A program made the translations under genes and the position numbers. Under the pieces are notes generated by a model that saw nothing but the letters and a program-made list of their open reading frames with translations, did no database searches and was not told the DNA's origin. Shown here piece after piece: positions 8,310-15,748 of a stretch of 64,000 nucleotides of DNA; positions within the stretch are counted from its first letter, which is position 1; each line of letters starts with the position of its first letter. The stretch spans positions 142,817 to 206,816 of the forward strand of contig NZ_AXAI01000012.1 of assembly GCF_000472425.1 (NCBI RefSeq). The letters run 5' to 3'. Source of the stretch: Bradyrhizobium sp. Tv2a-2 (GTDB lineage Bacteria > Pseudomonadota > Alphaproteobacteria > Rhizobiales > Xanthobacteraceae).

Positions 8310-8625
8310 GACGCCTCCACCATGTTGGCGCGACCACAACCGCCGGCGTCCAAATTTTCGGCAACACCGGAAACGGCGTTTCGCAACTTGCGTCCGCCAT
8401 GCGAGAATCACGCCAGCCATCCTGCAGCGCGGCAAATCGGCGCGCGCCGCCGCAAGCCCTCACGGAAGCATCTGGCGAGAGAGCGGAATCCGCGTTTTTG
8501 GGATTTGCCTCGACGCGCCGGCCACCGCTGCGTCATTCAGCCGGAGCCCCAGCCTCTGGCACGAAGTTATGCAAGACGTGCCTTCGGCGGGCGCCCGCAA
8601 AAAGGCAACCCGCCGCCAGAACTGC
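8310..8625. other. Gene-free stretch, nothing recognised
   Basis: 316 bases between the start of the cupin gene and the end of the glutathione transferase gene, both on the minus strand. It must contain the cupin promoter. Short open frames here have strongly Arg/Pro-skewed translations and look like noise. Confidence 0.5.
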
Positions 8626-9282
8626 CTAATATTCGACCTCGAGCTCTTCGATTTCCTCCGGCTCGGCCTTGGCCGCGGCGATCCATTCGACCATTTCCGG
8701 CATGGACATGATCGTCGCAGCATAGGCTTCGAGTCGCTCCGACAGCTTGACATCATAGGTGCGGAAACGTGTCACGACGGGTGCGTACATCGCGTCGGCC
8801 ATGGTGCGCTGGGCACCAAACAGATAGGGCCCGCCGGATGCCGCCAGGCACTCGTTCCAGATCGCCCAGACCCGGTCGATGTCCGCCTGCGCGCGGGTCC
8901 AGATCTTGAAGCCCGGGAAGTGGTGCTTGAGATTGACCGGCAGCGAGGCGCGCAGCGTGGTGAAGCCGGAATGGATCTCGCCGCAGATCGAGCGGCAATG
9001 CGCGCGCTGGACGCGGTCGGCCGGCAACAAGCCCGCCTGCGGCATGGCCTCGTTGAGGTATTCGGCAATGGCGAGCGTATCCCAGATGGTCGCGCCGTCA
9101 TGGCGCAGGCACGGCACCAGGATGGTCGGCGACAGCAGCAGGATTTCCGCGCGCGCGGACGCGTCATCAGGGGCAACACCGATCTCCTCGAAGTCGAGGC
9201 CGGAGAACCTGGTCAGAAGCCAGCCGCGCAGCGACCAGGAGGAGTAATTCTTGCTGCTGATGGTCAGTGTCGCCTTCGCCAT
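8626..9282 (-). CDS. Glutathione S-transferase family protein
   Basis: 218 residues. The thioredoxin-like N-terminal domain (about 1-82) begins LTISSKNYSSWSLRGWLL, with Ser/Tyr residues where the glutathione-activating residue sits, and includes SPTILVPCLRHDGATIWDTLAIAEYL: the cis-Pro strand and the Glu/Ser-type glutathione contact are replaced by IWDTLAIAEYL, as in a rhizobial GST subgroup. The all-helical C-terminal domain (about 90-205) contains GAQRTMADAMYAPVVTRF, the N-capping box motif. Probably cytoplasmic detoxification or isomerase activity; substrate unknown. Divergent from phaZ with 190 bases between. Confidence 0.85.
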   Translation of the reverse strand: MAKATLTISSKNYSSWSLRGWLLTRFSGLDFEEIGVAPDDASARAEILLLSPTILVPCLRHDGATIWDTLAIAEYLNEAMPQAGLLPADRVQRAHCRSICGEIHSGFTTLRASLPVNLKHHFPGFKIWTRAQADIDRVWAIWNECLAASGGPYLFGAQRTMADAMYAPVVTRFRTYDVKLSERLEAYAATIMSMPEMVEWIAAAKAEPEEIEELEVEY

Positions 9283-9472
9283 ATGGCCTCCCCCTACCTC
9301 TTGAGACTACCCGTCAACGAACCCTCGAACCACCTGGATCTCGCCACCCGGCATGCGCAATTACCCATGCTTTTCCGCATATTGTGCAGCAAGCGACGTG
9401 CCAATTTGGAGGGCAAATTGACCCCGCTCTGGCTTCGATATTGCATGGCCATAGGGGCGGGGGCGAAAGTGA

Positions 9473-10711
9473 ATGAATTCGATGCTGTATCAGGCCTTCC
9501 AGAACCAGATGGACATGACGGAGCCGTGGCGGACGGGGGCCGCCAATGCGCTCAAATACCTCAATCTTGTCCCCCAGAATCTGGTCCCTCAAGGGAGGTC
9601 GGACCGGGTGGTGTCGCGGCTGTCGGCCGCGCTCGAACTGGTTACCCGCGCCAGACTGACCTATACGCGACCGCCCTACGGCATCGACAGTGTCAGGGTC
9701 GGCAACCGCGACCTGAGGGTGAGCGAAGAGATCGCCTATGCGACGCCATTCGGCTCGCTCCTTCACTTCAGGAAGGAGGACGGCCCCGAGCAGCCGCGCC
9801 TGCTCCTCGTCGCGCCGATGTCAGGCCATTTTGCCACGCTGCTCCGCGGCACCGTGAAGACGCTGCTGCAGGACCACGACGTCTACATTACCGACTGGCA
9901 CAATCCGCGCGACATTCCCGTCGGCGAAGGCCGCTTCGGGCTCGACGATTACACCGCCCATTTGATCGAGTTCCTGGGCCAGCTCGGCCCGCGCCCGCAT
10001 ATGGTCGCGATCTGCCAGCCCTCGGTCTCCGCGCTCTGTGCCGCAGCCATCATGTGCGAGGACGACCACCCGTCCCGCCCCGCCACGCTGACGTTGATGG
10101 CGGGCCCGATCGACACAAGGATTGCGCCGACCAAGGTCAATGAATTCGCCAAGAGCAAGCCGATCAAATGGTTCGAGCACAATCTGATCAACTACGTCCC
10201 GGTCCAGTGCAAAGGCGCGTTCCGCAAGGTCTATCCCGGGTTCGTGCAGCTCGCGGCGTTCGTGTCAATGAATCTCGAGCGCCACATCAAGCAGCACATG
10301 GATCTCCACAATCACCTCGTGAAAGGCGAGACGGAGAAGGCGGAAGCCATCAAGACCTTCTATGACGAATATTTCGCAGTGATGGATCTCACTGCGGAGT
10401 TCTACATCGAGACCGTGCGCGACGTGTTCCAGGACCATCTGTTGCCACAGGGCAAGATGCAGTTTCGCGGCCGCGCCGTGAATCCGGCGGCCGTCCGGCG
10501 CATGGGTCTGATGACGGTCGAAGGCGAGCGCGACGACATCTGTTCCATCGGCCAGACGCTCGCGGCCCAAGAGCTCTGCACCGGCGTGCGCGCCTATCGG
10601 CGGGTGCATCACATGCAGGCCGGCGTCGGCCATTACGGCGTGTTCAGCGGCAAGAAGTGGAATAACGAGATCTATCCGCTCCTGCGCGATTTCGTGCACG
10701 TCAATTCGTAA
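9473..10711 (+). CDS. phaZ: Intracellular polyhydroxyalkanoate depolymerase
   Basis: 412 residues, the usual length of the short-chain-length intracellular PHB depolymerase family. It hydrolyses stored poly-3-hydroxybutyrate granules in the cytoplasm. The nucleophile is the Cys at residue 181 in ICQPSVSA, matching the Cys that replaces the lipase-box Ser in Ralstonia PhaZ1-type enzymes. YITDWHNPRDIP near 140 and the C-terminal HHMQAGVGHYGVFSG, with the catalytic-His context, are family hallmarks. There is no signal peptide. A GGGGGCGAAAG stretch precedes the ATG at 9473; another in-frame ATG is 9 bases on. No phaC or phasin gene is adjacent. Confidence 0.92.
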   Translation: MNSMLYQAFQNQMDMTEPWRTGAANALKYLNLVPQNLVPQGRSDRVVSRLSAALELVTRARLTYTRPPYGIDSVRVGNRDLRVSEEIAYATPFGSLLHFRKEDGPEQPRLLLVAPMSGHFATLLRGTVKTLLQDHDVYITDWHNPRDIPVGEGRFGLDDYTAHLIEFLGQLGPRPHMVAICQPSVSALCAAAIMCEDDHPSRPATLTLMAGPIDTRIAPTKVNEFAKSKPIKWFEHNLINYVPVQCKGAFRKVYPGFVQLAAFVSMNLERHIKQHMDLHNHLVKGETEKAEAIKTFYDEYFAVMDLTAEFYIETVRDVFQDHLLPQGKMQFRGRAVNPAAVRRMGLMTVEGERDDICSIGQTLAAQELCTGVRAYRRVHHMQAGVGHYGVFSGKKWNNEIYPLLRDFVHVNS

Positions 10712-10758
10712 CAACTAAGCAAGATAAATATTGGGTTTCGGCTGGCCGCCACAGAGTG

Positions 10759-10892
10759 CACCTCTCCCCAGCGGGGAGAGGTCGGATTGCGAAGCAATCC
10801 GGGTGAGGGGCCGCAGCTCCGACGAGAGACCGTAACCCCTCACCCGGATCGCATCTTTCGATGCGATCCGACCTCTCCCGTTGGGAGAGGTG
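10759..10892. repeat. Long composite inverted repeat (CACCTCTCCCC family)
   Basis: A 134-base structure. Outer arms are CACCTCTCCCCAGCGGGGAGAGG and CCTCTCCCGTTGGGAGAGGTG, each also able to fold on itself. Inner arms GGATTGC...GGGTGAGGGG and CCCCTCACCCGGATCGC also pair. Internal small palindromes GGATTGCGAAGCAATCC and GGATCGCATC...GATGCGATCC are complete. It lies between convergent genes (phaZ and the AraC gene at 10957) and could end both transcripts. Related copies are at 798-819 and 24965-24995. Confidence 0.8.
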
Positions 10893-10956
10893 AACCGAGT
10901 ACGCGGCTCAGGTCCATTCAACCAGGTTGCTTTAGATCTCAATGCCGCCGGAGATC

Positions 10957-11997
10957 TCAATGCAGCCGTCGCAACGTCGCCGACGGCGTCTCGCCGAACT
11001 TGGCGCGGTAGGCGCCGGCCATGCGGCCGAGATGGGTGAAGCCGAGATCGAAGGCGATGTCGATGATACGCGCGCCGGGAGCGGCGCGCTTCAGCTGCGC
11101 ATTGAGATGCGACAGCCTTATATCCAGCAGCATGTCTGAGATCGACGTGCCGAAATGGCGCTGGAAACCGAGCTGCAGCGCACGGACGCCGATGCCGGCG
11201 ACGGCCGCGAGCTGCGCCAGATCGAGCGGCTCGGCGGCATGCGCCTGCAGACAATCCCGTGCCCGCCGCAACGCCCAAGGCAAGGTCTCGCCCGCGCCTG
11301 CGAACGTCCTGATCGCTTCCGACAGGCCATGACGCTGACCGAGCAGAAGCGCGTCGAGCAACGCCTCCCGACAATCGGCCGCGGCGACCGCCGACAGCGG
11401 CCGGCCGGCGCCGAGGCCTTCGGCAAGATCGGCAAGCCCTTCCATCTGCGCGCGCAAGCCGCGCCCTGCGGGCAGCCGCAGATCGATCAGCGGATCGAAT
11501 TCGACTGCCTGTATTTCCCGCCCGGCCAGGGCGGCGGCGCGCTGCTCGACCAGCTTGCGCTCCACCAGCAGGATGAGCTGGGCGCAATCATTCTGCCACA
11601 GCATCTCGGTCGGCACTGTTGGTGACAGCAGCGAGGCCGCGACATCGGGTGTACGTCCAATGTCGCGCGCAGCCGTGCGCACCCGCGCCGATCCGGACAA
11701 GGGAATCTGCACCAGGAAGAACCGCTCGAGGCAGCCGGGATCGATCACGACCGATCCGCCATAGGCGACATAGTTGATCGAGAAGCCGTCGAACGGCGCG
11801 CAATTGTGCCGTGCGAAAAAGCCTGGCGACGTCGCGCGCAGCGGCTCGAGATCATGAGGACAGAAGATCCGCCCGATCTGCTCGGCCGCCTCGTCGACGT
11901 TTGGCGTGGCGACGCGGCCAAAGCCCTTGAGCCGCCCGGTATCGGGCGGCATTGCCTTGCCAGCCATCATCGGAACGACCGCATTCGCCACAGCCAT
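10957..11997 (-). CDS. AraC family transcriptional regulator (AraC_binding_2 type)
   Basis: 346 residues. The N-terminal half (about 30-210) is the AraC-binding-like domain of regulators of aromatic and cyclic ketone catabolism, with FSINYVAYGGSVVIDPGCLERFFLVQIPLSG. The C-terminal 105 residues are the AraC HTH pair: LAAVAGIGVRALQLGFQRHFG and IAFDLGFTHLGRMAGAYRAKFGETPS. AGAGG lies just before the ATG at 11997. It is divergent, across about 310 bases, from a cupin gene and a flavin monooxygenase gene, the most likely targets (inference). Confidence 0.87.
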   Translation of the reverse strand: MAVANAVVPMMAGKAMPPDTGRLKGFGRVATPNVDEAAEQIGRIFCPHDLEPLRATSPGFFARHNCAPFDGFSINYVAYGGSVVIDPGCLERFFLVQIPLSGSARVRTAARDIGRTPDVAASLLSPTVPTEMLWQNDCAQLILLVERKLVEQRAAALAGREIQAVEFDPLIDLRLPAGRGLRAQMEGLADLAEGLGAGRPLSAVAAADCREALLDALLLGQRHGLSEAIRTFAGAGETLPWALRRARDCLQAHAAEPLDLAQLAAVAGIGVRALQLGFQRHFGTSISDMLLDIRLSHLNAQLKRAAPGARIIDIAFDLGFTHLGRMAGAYRAKFGETPSATLRRLH

Positions 11998-12310
11998 CGC
12001 CTCTCGAAATTATTTTAAGCTTATAACAATTTCATGTACTGGCAAGCGGCTGGCGAGAGCGAACAATGGGCAACCTGCCCCAAGCATGATCCGGAGAGGC
12101 GGGCGGCGGTTTGCTGGAAAGATCATGCTCAATCAAGGAGCTAAAGCGCGATGATACGCCCCAATCCAAATCTCGTCGCGCCCTCCTCCTCGCTGCACCG
12201 CCGCGCAAATCCGGCCCGCGACGCCCCGCCTGACGCGGATTCGTTTATCGGATAGACAGGCGACGTCCGCCGTCGGATGCTCGCACCGCGATCAACCGGA
12301 GGGCAAGACC
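11998..12310. other. Divergent intergenic region between AraC regulator and cupin/FMO genes
   Basis: 313 bases. The first 60 are AT-rich (AAATTATTTTAAGCTTATAAC) and probably carry the regulator's promoter. A composite repeat occupies 12083-12180. The last 130 bases lead into the cupin gene, which has GGAGG 10 bases before its ATG. I could not identify a convincing operator. Confidence 0.5.
12083..12180. repeat. GCATGATC ... GATCATGC composite repeat, copy 2
   Basis: Arms AGCATGATC and GATCATGCTC flank a diverged centre (CCGG...GGTTTGCTGG). They are followed by CTAAAGCGCGATGA and the partner AATCTCGTCGCG. Order and spacing match the element at 6687-6797; the second stem is shorter here. Confidence 0.65.
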
Positions 12311-12760
12311 ATGGCGACGCTCGAGAAAGGCATCACGCGCAACGGCGAGGGATTTCACGGCAAGACCTGGAACATCCTGGGTCAGATCTACTTTCCCAAA
12401 GCCGTAACCGACTCCACCTTCGCCTTTGAGACCAACAGCGAGCCCGGGCAGTTCGTACCGGTGCACGTCCATCCGACCCAGGACGAGTTCATCCTGGTGC
12501 AGGAGGGGGTGCTGGACCTGAAGCTTGACGGCGTCTGGGTGCAGGCCAAGGCCGGCGATCTCGTGCGCATGCCGCGCGGCATTCCGCATGGCTATTTCAA
12601 CAAGTCCGACAAGCCGGCACGCGCGCTGTTCTGGGTCTCGCCGATGCAGAAACTCGAGGCGCTGTTCGACAAGCTGCACAACCTCACCGACCCGGCCGAA
12701 GTGGTGCGCATCTCGGCCCAGCATGAGGTGGATTTCCTGCCGCCTGAGGCGAACGAGTAA
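12311..12760 (+). CDS. Cupin domain protein
   Basis: 149 residues, single conserved-barrel cupin. Motif 1 is seen as PVHVHPTQDEFILVQEGVLDL (about 56-76), with two His and a Glu suitable for a metal ion. Motif 2 is AGDLVRMPRGIPHGYFN (about 80-96). Its role, dioxygenase or sensor, is not determinable. It is the first gene rightward from the AraC regulator and lies 82 bases before the monooxygenase gene on the same strand, so it probably belongs to the same response. Confidence 0.8.
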   Translation: MATLEKGITRNGEGFHGKTWNILGQIYFPKAVTDSTFAFETNSEPGQFVPVHVHPTQDEFILVQEGVLDLKLDGVWVQAKAGDLVRMPRGIPHGYFNKSDKPARALFWVSPMQKLEALFDKLHNLTDPAEVVRISAQHEVDFLPPEANE

Positions 12761-12842
12761 CACGGCATCGCCATTCCCGACCTGCATCGCGCTCTTCGCG
12801 AGCGAACGATGACGCGCGCTTTGACAAAATCGGAGCAATCAC

Positions 12843-14333
12843 ATGGTCAGCCAGAAGCAGGTTTGCGTGATCGGCGCCGGCGTTTCCGGCCTTGCGGCAG
12901 CAAAGGCGTTTGCCGCGCGCGGTCACAAGGTCACCATCGTCGAGAAGAGCGCCAATCTCGGCGGGGTCTGGGATCCCTCACGCGCCTATCCCGACGTGCA
13001 GACGCAAAGCCCCAAGGACCTTTATCGCTACACTGAAAAGGCCATGCCGGACTCCTATCCGGAATGGCCGAAGGGGCCGCAGGTGCACGCTTATCTCGCG
13101 GACTACGCGAAAAGCCACGGGCTCGACGGCCTGATGCGCTTCAACACCACCGTCGCCGCCATGAGCCGCCGCGCCGACGGCAAGCCCGGCTGGACGCTGG
13201 AGTTGACGACGCCCGAGAAGACCGGCCGCGAGGATTTCGACTTTGTCGCGATCTGCACCGGCCAGTTCAACGACCCGCAGGAGCTCAAGCTTCCCGGCGA
13301 GGACGCGTTCAAAGCGCAAGGCGGCGAGATCCTGCATTCATCCAGCTATGGCGATGCCTCACTCGCCGAAGGACGCCGCGTCGTGGTGCTCGGCGGCTCG
13401 AAATCCGCCACCGACATCGCCGTCAACGCGGTCAATTCCGGCGCGCGCGAGGTCACCATCGTCTATCGCGAGCCGGTGTGGCGCATCCCTTATTTCATCG
13501 GCGGCCTCGTCAACTTCAAGCGGATCCTCTACATCCGCGCACAGGAGGAGATGTTTGCGAGCTGGGGCATCGGCCCCATGGCGCGGCTTGCGCACAAGAT
13601 CGCAAAGCCGTTCGTATGGGCGAACTGGCGCGGGCTGGAAAGCATGTTGAAGGCGCAGCTGAAGCTCGCCAAATGCAAGATGTTGCCGGAGACCAGGATC
13701 GAGGACGGCGTCAATTGTTCGGTACCGATCGCTACTCCCGGCTTCTACCCGATGGTGGCGGACGGCCGCATCAAGGCGATCCGCGGCACCTTCGACCGTT
13801 ACGAGGGCGGCCAGATCGTCATGAGCAATGGCGAGCGCTCCGGCTGCGACATCGCGGTGCTCGCCATCGGCTACAAGCTCGGCGTCCCCTTCCTGCCCGA
13901 AGCCTATCGCAGCAAGCTGGTCGATCCTGACGGCCAGTACCGGCTCTATCGCCTGATTGCCAATCCTGATCTGCCGGAGCTCGGCTTTGTCGGCTTCAAC
14001 TCCAGCTTCTGCACCGTGCTCTGCGCCGACCTGGCCGCACATTGGCTGGTGCGCTATGCCGACGGCAGGCTCGCCCGCCAGCCAAGCACGCAAGAGATGC
14101 GTGACAACATCGAGATGATGCTGCACTTCAAGCGCGTCGAGCGGCCAGCGGCCGGCGTCTATGGCGGGCTGTGCGTTGCGCCCTATCACTTCAAGCATTT
14201 CGACGAGCTGCTGGCCGATATCGGCACATCCTTGCGCCGCCGCAGCGCATTGAAGGAGAAGTTCACGCCGCCCGATGCCGACGCCTATGCGAAGTTTCTC
14301 GCCTCGGCGCCGGACTACAGAGCAGTGGCCTAG
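12843..14333 (+). CDS. Flavin-containing monooxygenase (FMO / Baeyer-Villiger-like)
   Basis: 496 residues. The FAD Rossmann motif GAGVSGLAAAK is at 11-21, with EKSANLGGVW after it. A second dinucleotide motif for NADPH (VLGGSKSATD) is near 181-190, preceded by an FMO-like signature segment (ILHSSSY near 170). The region FMVADGRIKAIRG and the AIGYKLG segment are typical of class B flavoprotein monooxygenases. It would insert one oxygen atom into an N, S or ketone carbon using NADPH and O2; the substrate is unknown. Its neighbours, a cupin and a divergent AraC regulator, fit an inducible catabolic or detoxification unit. Confidence 0.85.
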   Translation: MVSQKQVCVIGAGVSGLAAAKAFAARGHKVTIVEKSANLGGVWDPSRAYPDVQTQSPKDLYRYTEKAMPDSYPEWPKGPQVHAYLADYAKSHGLDGLMRFNTTVAAMSRRADGKPGWTLELTTPEKTGREDFDFVAICTGQFNDPQELKLPGEDAFKAQGGEILHSSSYGDASLAEGRRVVVLGGSKSATDIAVNAVNSGAREVTIVYREPVWRIPYFIGGLVNFKRILYIRAQEEMFASWGIGPMARLAHKIAKPFVWANWRGLESMLKAQLKLAKCKMLPETRIEDGVNCSVPIATPGFYPMVADGRIKAIRGTFDRYEGGQIVMSNGERSGCDIAVLAIGYKLGVPFLPEAYRSKLVDPDGQYRLYRLIANPDLPELGFVGFNSSFCTVLCADLAAHWLVRYADGRLARQPSTQEMRDNIEMMLHFKRVERPAAGVYGGLCVAPYHFKHFDELLADIGTSLRRRSALKEKFTPPDADAYAKFLASAPDYRAVA

Positions 14334-14414
14334 CCGGCGCTTGCGCAGGCCTCATGATGCACGCGGGCGTCGCCGCCTCGCGGGTGACGCCCTGATATGC
14401 CCCTCCCGCATTGC

Positions 14415-14432
14415 CTTGTACGCTCGTACAAG
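14415..14432. promoter_or_regulatory. Perfect inverted repeat CTTGTACG-CT-CGTACAAG, candidate operator
   Basis: An 8-base perfect inverted repeat with a 2-base spacer, 41 bases before the ATG of the molybdate-type binding protein gene at 14474. Symmetry, length and position fit a dimeric repressor site of the GntR/FCD kind, whose sites often have TTGTA...TACAA arms. No regulator gene is adjacent. Confidence 0.4.
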
Positions 14433-14473
14433 ATAAGAGGGCGCACGCAAGACTACGCCCGGGAGGACTAGCT

Positions 14474-15271
14474 ATGACGCCGTCGACCACCAGATTCCGC
14501 AGCCTGTTCGCCGGTCTCGCGGCCCTGCTGCTGTTGACCGGTTCGGCCGAGGCGGCCGAGGTGCGGGTCATGATCTCGGGCGGGCTCACCGCGGCGTTCA
14601 ACGCGCTGGTGCCGGAGTTCGAGCGGCAGACCGGCAACAAGGTGCAGGTGGCCTACGGTCCATCGATGGGCACGACCACCAATGCGATCCCCGTGCGGCT
14701 CGATCGCGGTGAGCCGGCGGACGTTTTGATCATGGTCGGCTATGCACTCGGCGATCTCATCAAGAAGGGCAAGGTGGTCGAGGCAAGCCGCGTCGACCTC
14801 GTGAAGTCTCCGATCGCGATCGCGGTGAAGGCCGGCGCGCCCAGGCCTGACATCTCGACCAGCGACGCGGTCAAGCACGCGCTGCTCGCGGCCAAGTCGG
14901 TCGCCTACTCCGACAGCGCCAGCGGCGTCTATGTCTCGACCGAGATGTTCAACAAGCTCGGCATCGCCGCCGAGATGAAGGACAAGGCAAAGATGATCCC
15001 GGCGACCCCGGTCGGCGAGATCGTCGCCAAGGGCGAGGCCGAGATCGGCTTGCAGCAGATGAGCGAACTGAAGCCCGTGAAGGGCATCGATATCGTGGGT
15101 CCGTTGCCGGCGGATTTGCAGAAGATCACCGTGTTCTCCGCCGGCGTCGCCACGGTCTCGAAAGAGCCGGAGGCTGCCAGGGCGCTGATCAAGTTCCTGC
15201 AGACCTCACCGGTTGCGAAGGATGAGATGGTGAAGAGCGGGCTCGATCCGATCGCGGGCGGAACGAATTGA
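14474..15271 (+). CDS. Solitary molybdate-type ABC substrate-binding protein (ModA-like)
   Basis: 265 residues with a signal peptide (about 1-26, ending GSAEA). The type II periplasmic-binding fold shows VRVMISGGLTAAFNALVPEF, the GPSMGTTTNAI anion-loop segment, and RGEPADVLIMVGYALGDLIKKG, matching the ModA-like superfamily. The acidic PADVLIM motif is that of extracellular molybdate-type solute-binding proteins, but many orphan members bind other anions or organic acids. GGGAGG lies 10 bases before the ATG at 14474. No modB/modC follows. Convergent with the gene at 15308. Confidence 0.8.
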   Translation: MTPSTTRFRSLFAGLAALLLLTGSAEAAEVRVMISGGLTAAFNALVPEFERQTGNKVQVAYGPSMGTTTNAIPVRLDRGEPADVLIMVGYALGDLIKKGKVVEASRVDLVKSPIAIAVKAGAPRPDISTSDAVKHALLAAKSVAYSDSASGVYVSTEMFNKLGIAAEMKDKAKMIPATPVGEIVAKGEAEIGLQQMSELKPVKGIDIVGPLPADLQKITVFSAGVATVSKEPEAARALIKFLQTSPVAKDEMVKSGLDPIAGGTN

Positions 15272-15307
15272 CGGAGCCTGACGCGAGCGGCGCCAGGCCG
15301 GCTCCGT
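15271..15307. terminator. Bidirectional terminator hairpin
   Basis: ACGGAGC (15271-15277) pairs with GCTCCGT (15301-15307), with a further CCTG/CAGG pairing inside. It sits exactly between the convergent stops at 15271 and 15308, so it can end both transcripts. The T-run is short (GTCTAT). Confidence 0.6.
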
Positions 15308-15748
15308 CTATCTCGCCTCCTTGATCCAAAGCTTCAACGGCACCGCCTCGCGGCCGGAACAACTCATCGTTCCGCTGTAGAATTCAGACAAGACTCCCTG
15401 ATAACCGCATTCGACGCCGTCCAGCGACAGGGTCGCCTGTAGCCGTGACGAGGACGTCGACATCCGAACACGTATTTCTCCGGTTTTTTCCTCCGGGCCG
15501 TCCTGGGTGCAGAGGCCCACATGTTTCATCGAAAGCGGCCCCGAATAGTTGGCTGCCGTTGAGTCGTCCTCCTTGAGCGTCGCCGTCAACTCCCACTCTC
15601 CGAGAAAGCCGGCATAACCCACGACATCCAATGAGCCGGCTGCAGCAGGTCCCGCCGGCAGCGTCAACATCATGGACAGTGTCGCTACCGCCGCTGTGCC
15701 CAACTTGTGCCGGGCCTTCTTAATGCCCAGCAAGATAGGCGCGCGCAT
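15308..15748 (-). CDS. Secreted hypothetical protein, beta-rich
   Basis: 146 residues. A signal peptide spans about 1-37 (two positive stretches, hydrophobic ATLSMMLTL, ending AGPAAA). The mature part looks beta-rich, with two or three Cys residues (GLCTQDG, VECGYQG, MSCSGRE) suggesting disulfides, and contains FLGEWELTATLKED and SRLQATLSLDG, reminiscent of small lipocalin-like or DUF-type domains, though I cannot name a family. The ATG at 15748 has GAGG upstream and overlaps the end of the TPR gene (stop at 15720) by 29 bases, so the two are likely translated together. A start at 15676 would lack a good signal peptide. Confidence 0.6.
   Translation of the reverse strand: MRAPILLGIKKARHKLGTAAVATLSMMLTLPAGPAAAGSLDVVGYAGFLGEWELTATLKEDDSTAANYSGPLSMKHVGLCTQDGPEEKTGEIRVRMSTSSSRLQATLSLDGVECGYQGVLSEFYSGTMSCSGREAVPLKLWIKEAR

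Noticed and set aside
8555..8571. Sigma-54-like TGGCACG ... TGCA sequence
   Set aside because: The spacing between the GG and GC elements is one base too long, and no plus-strand gene follows.
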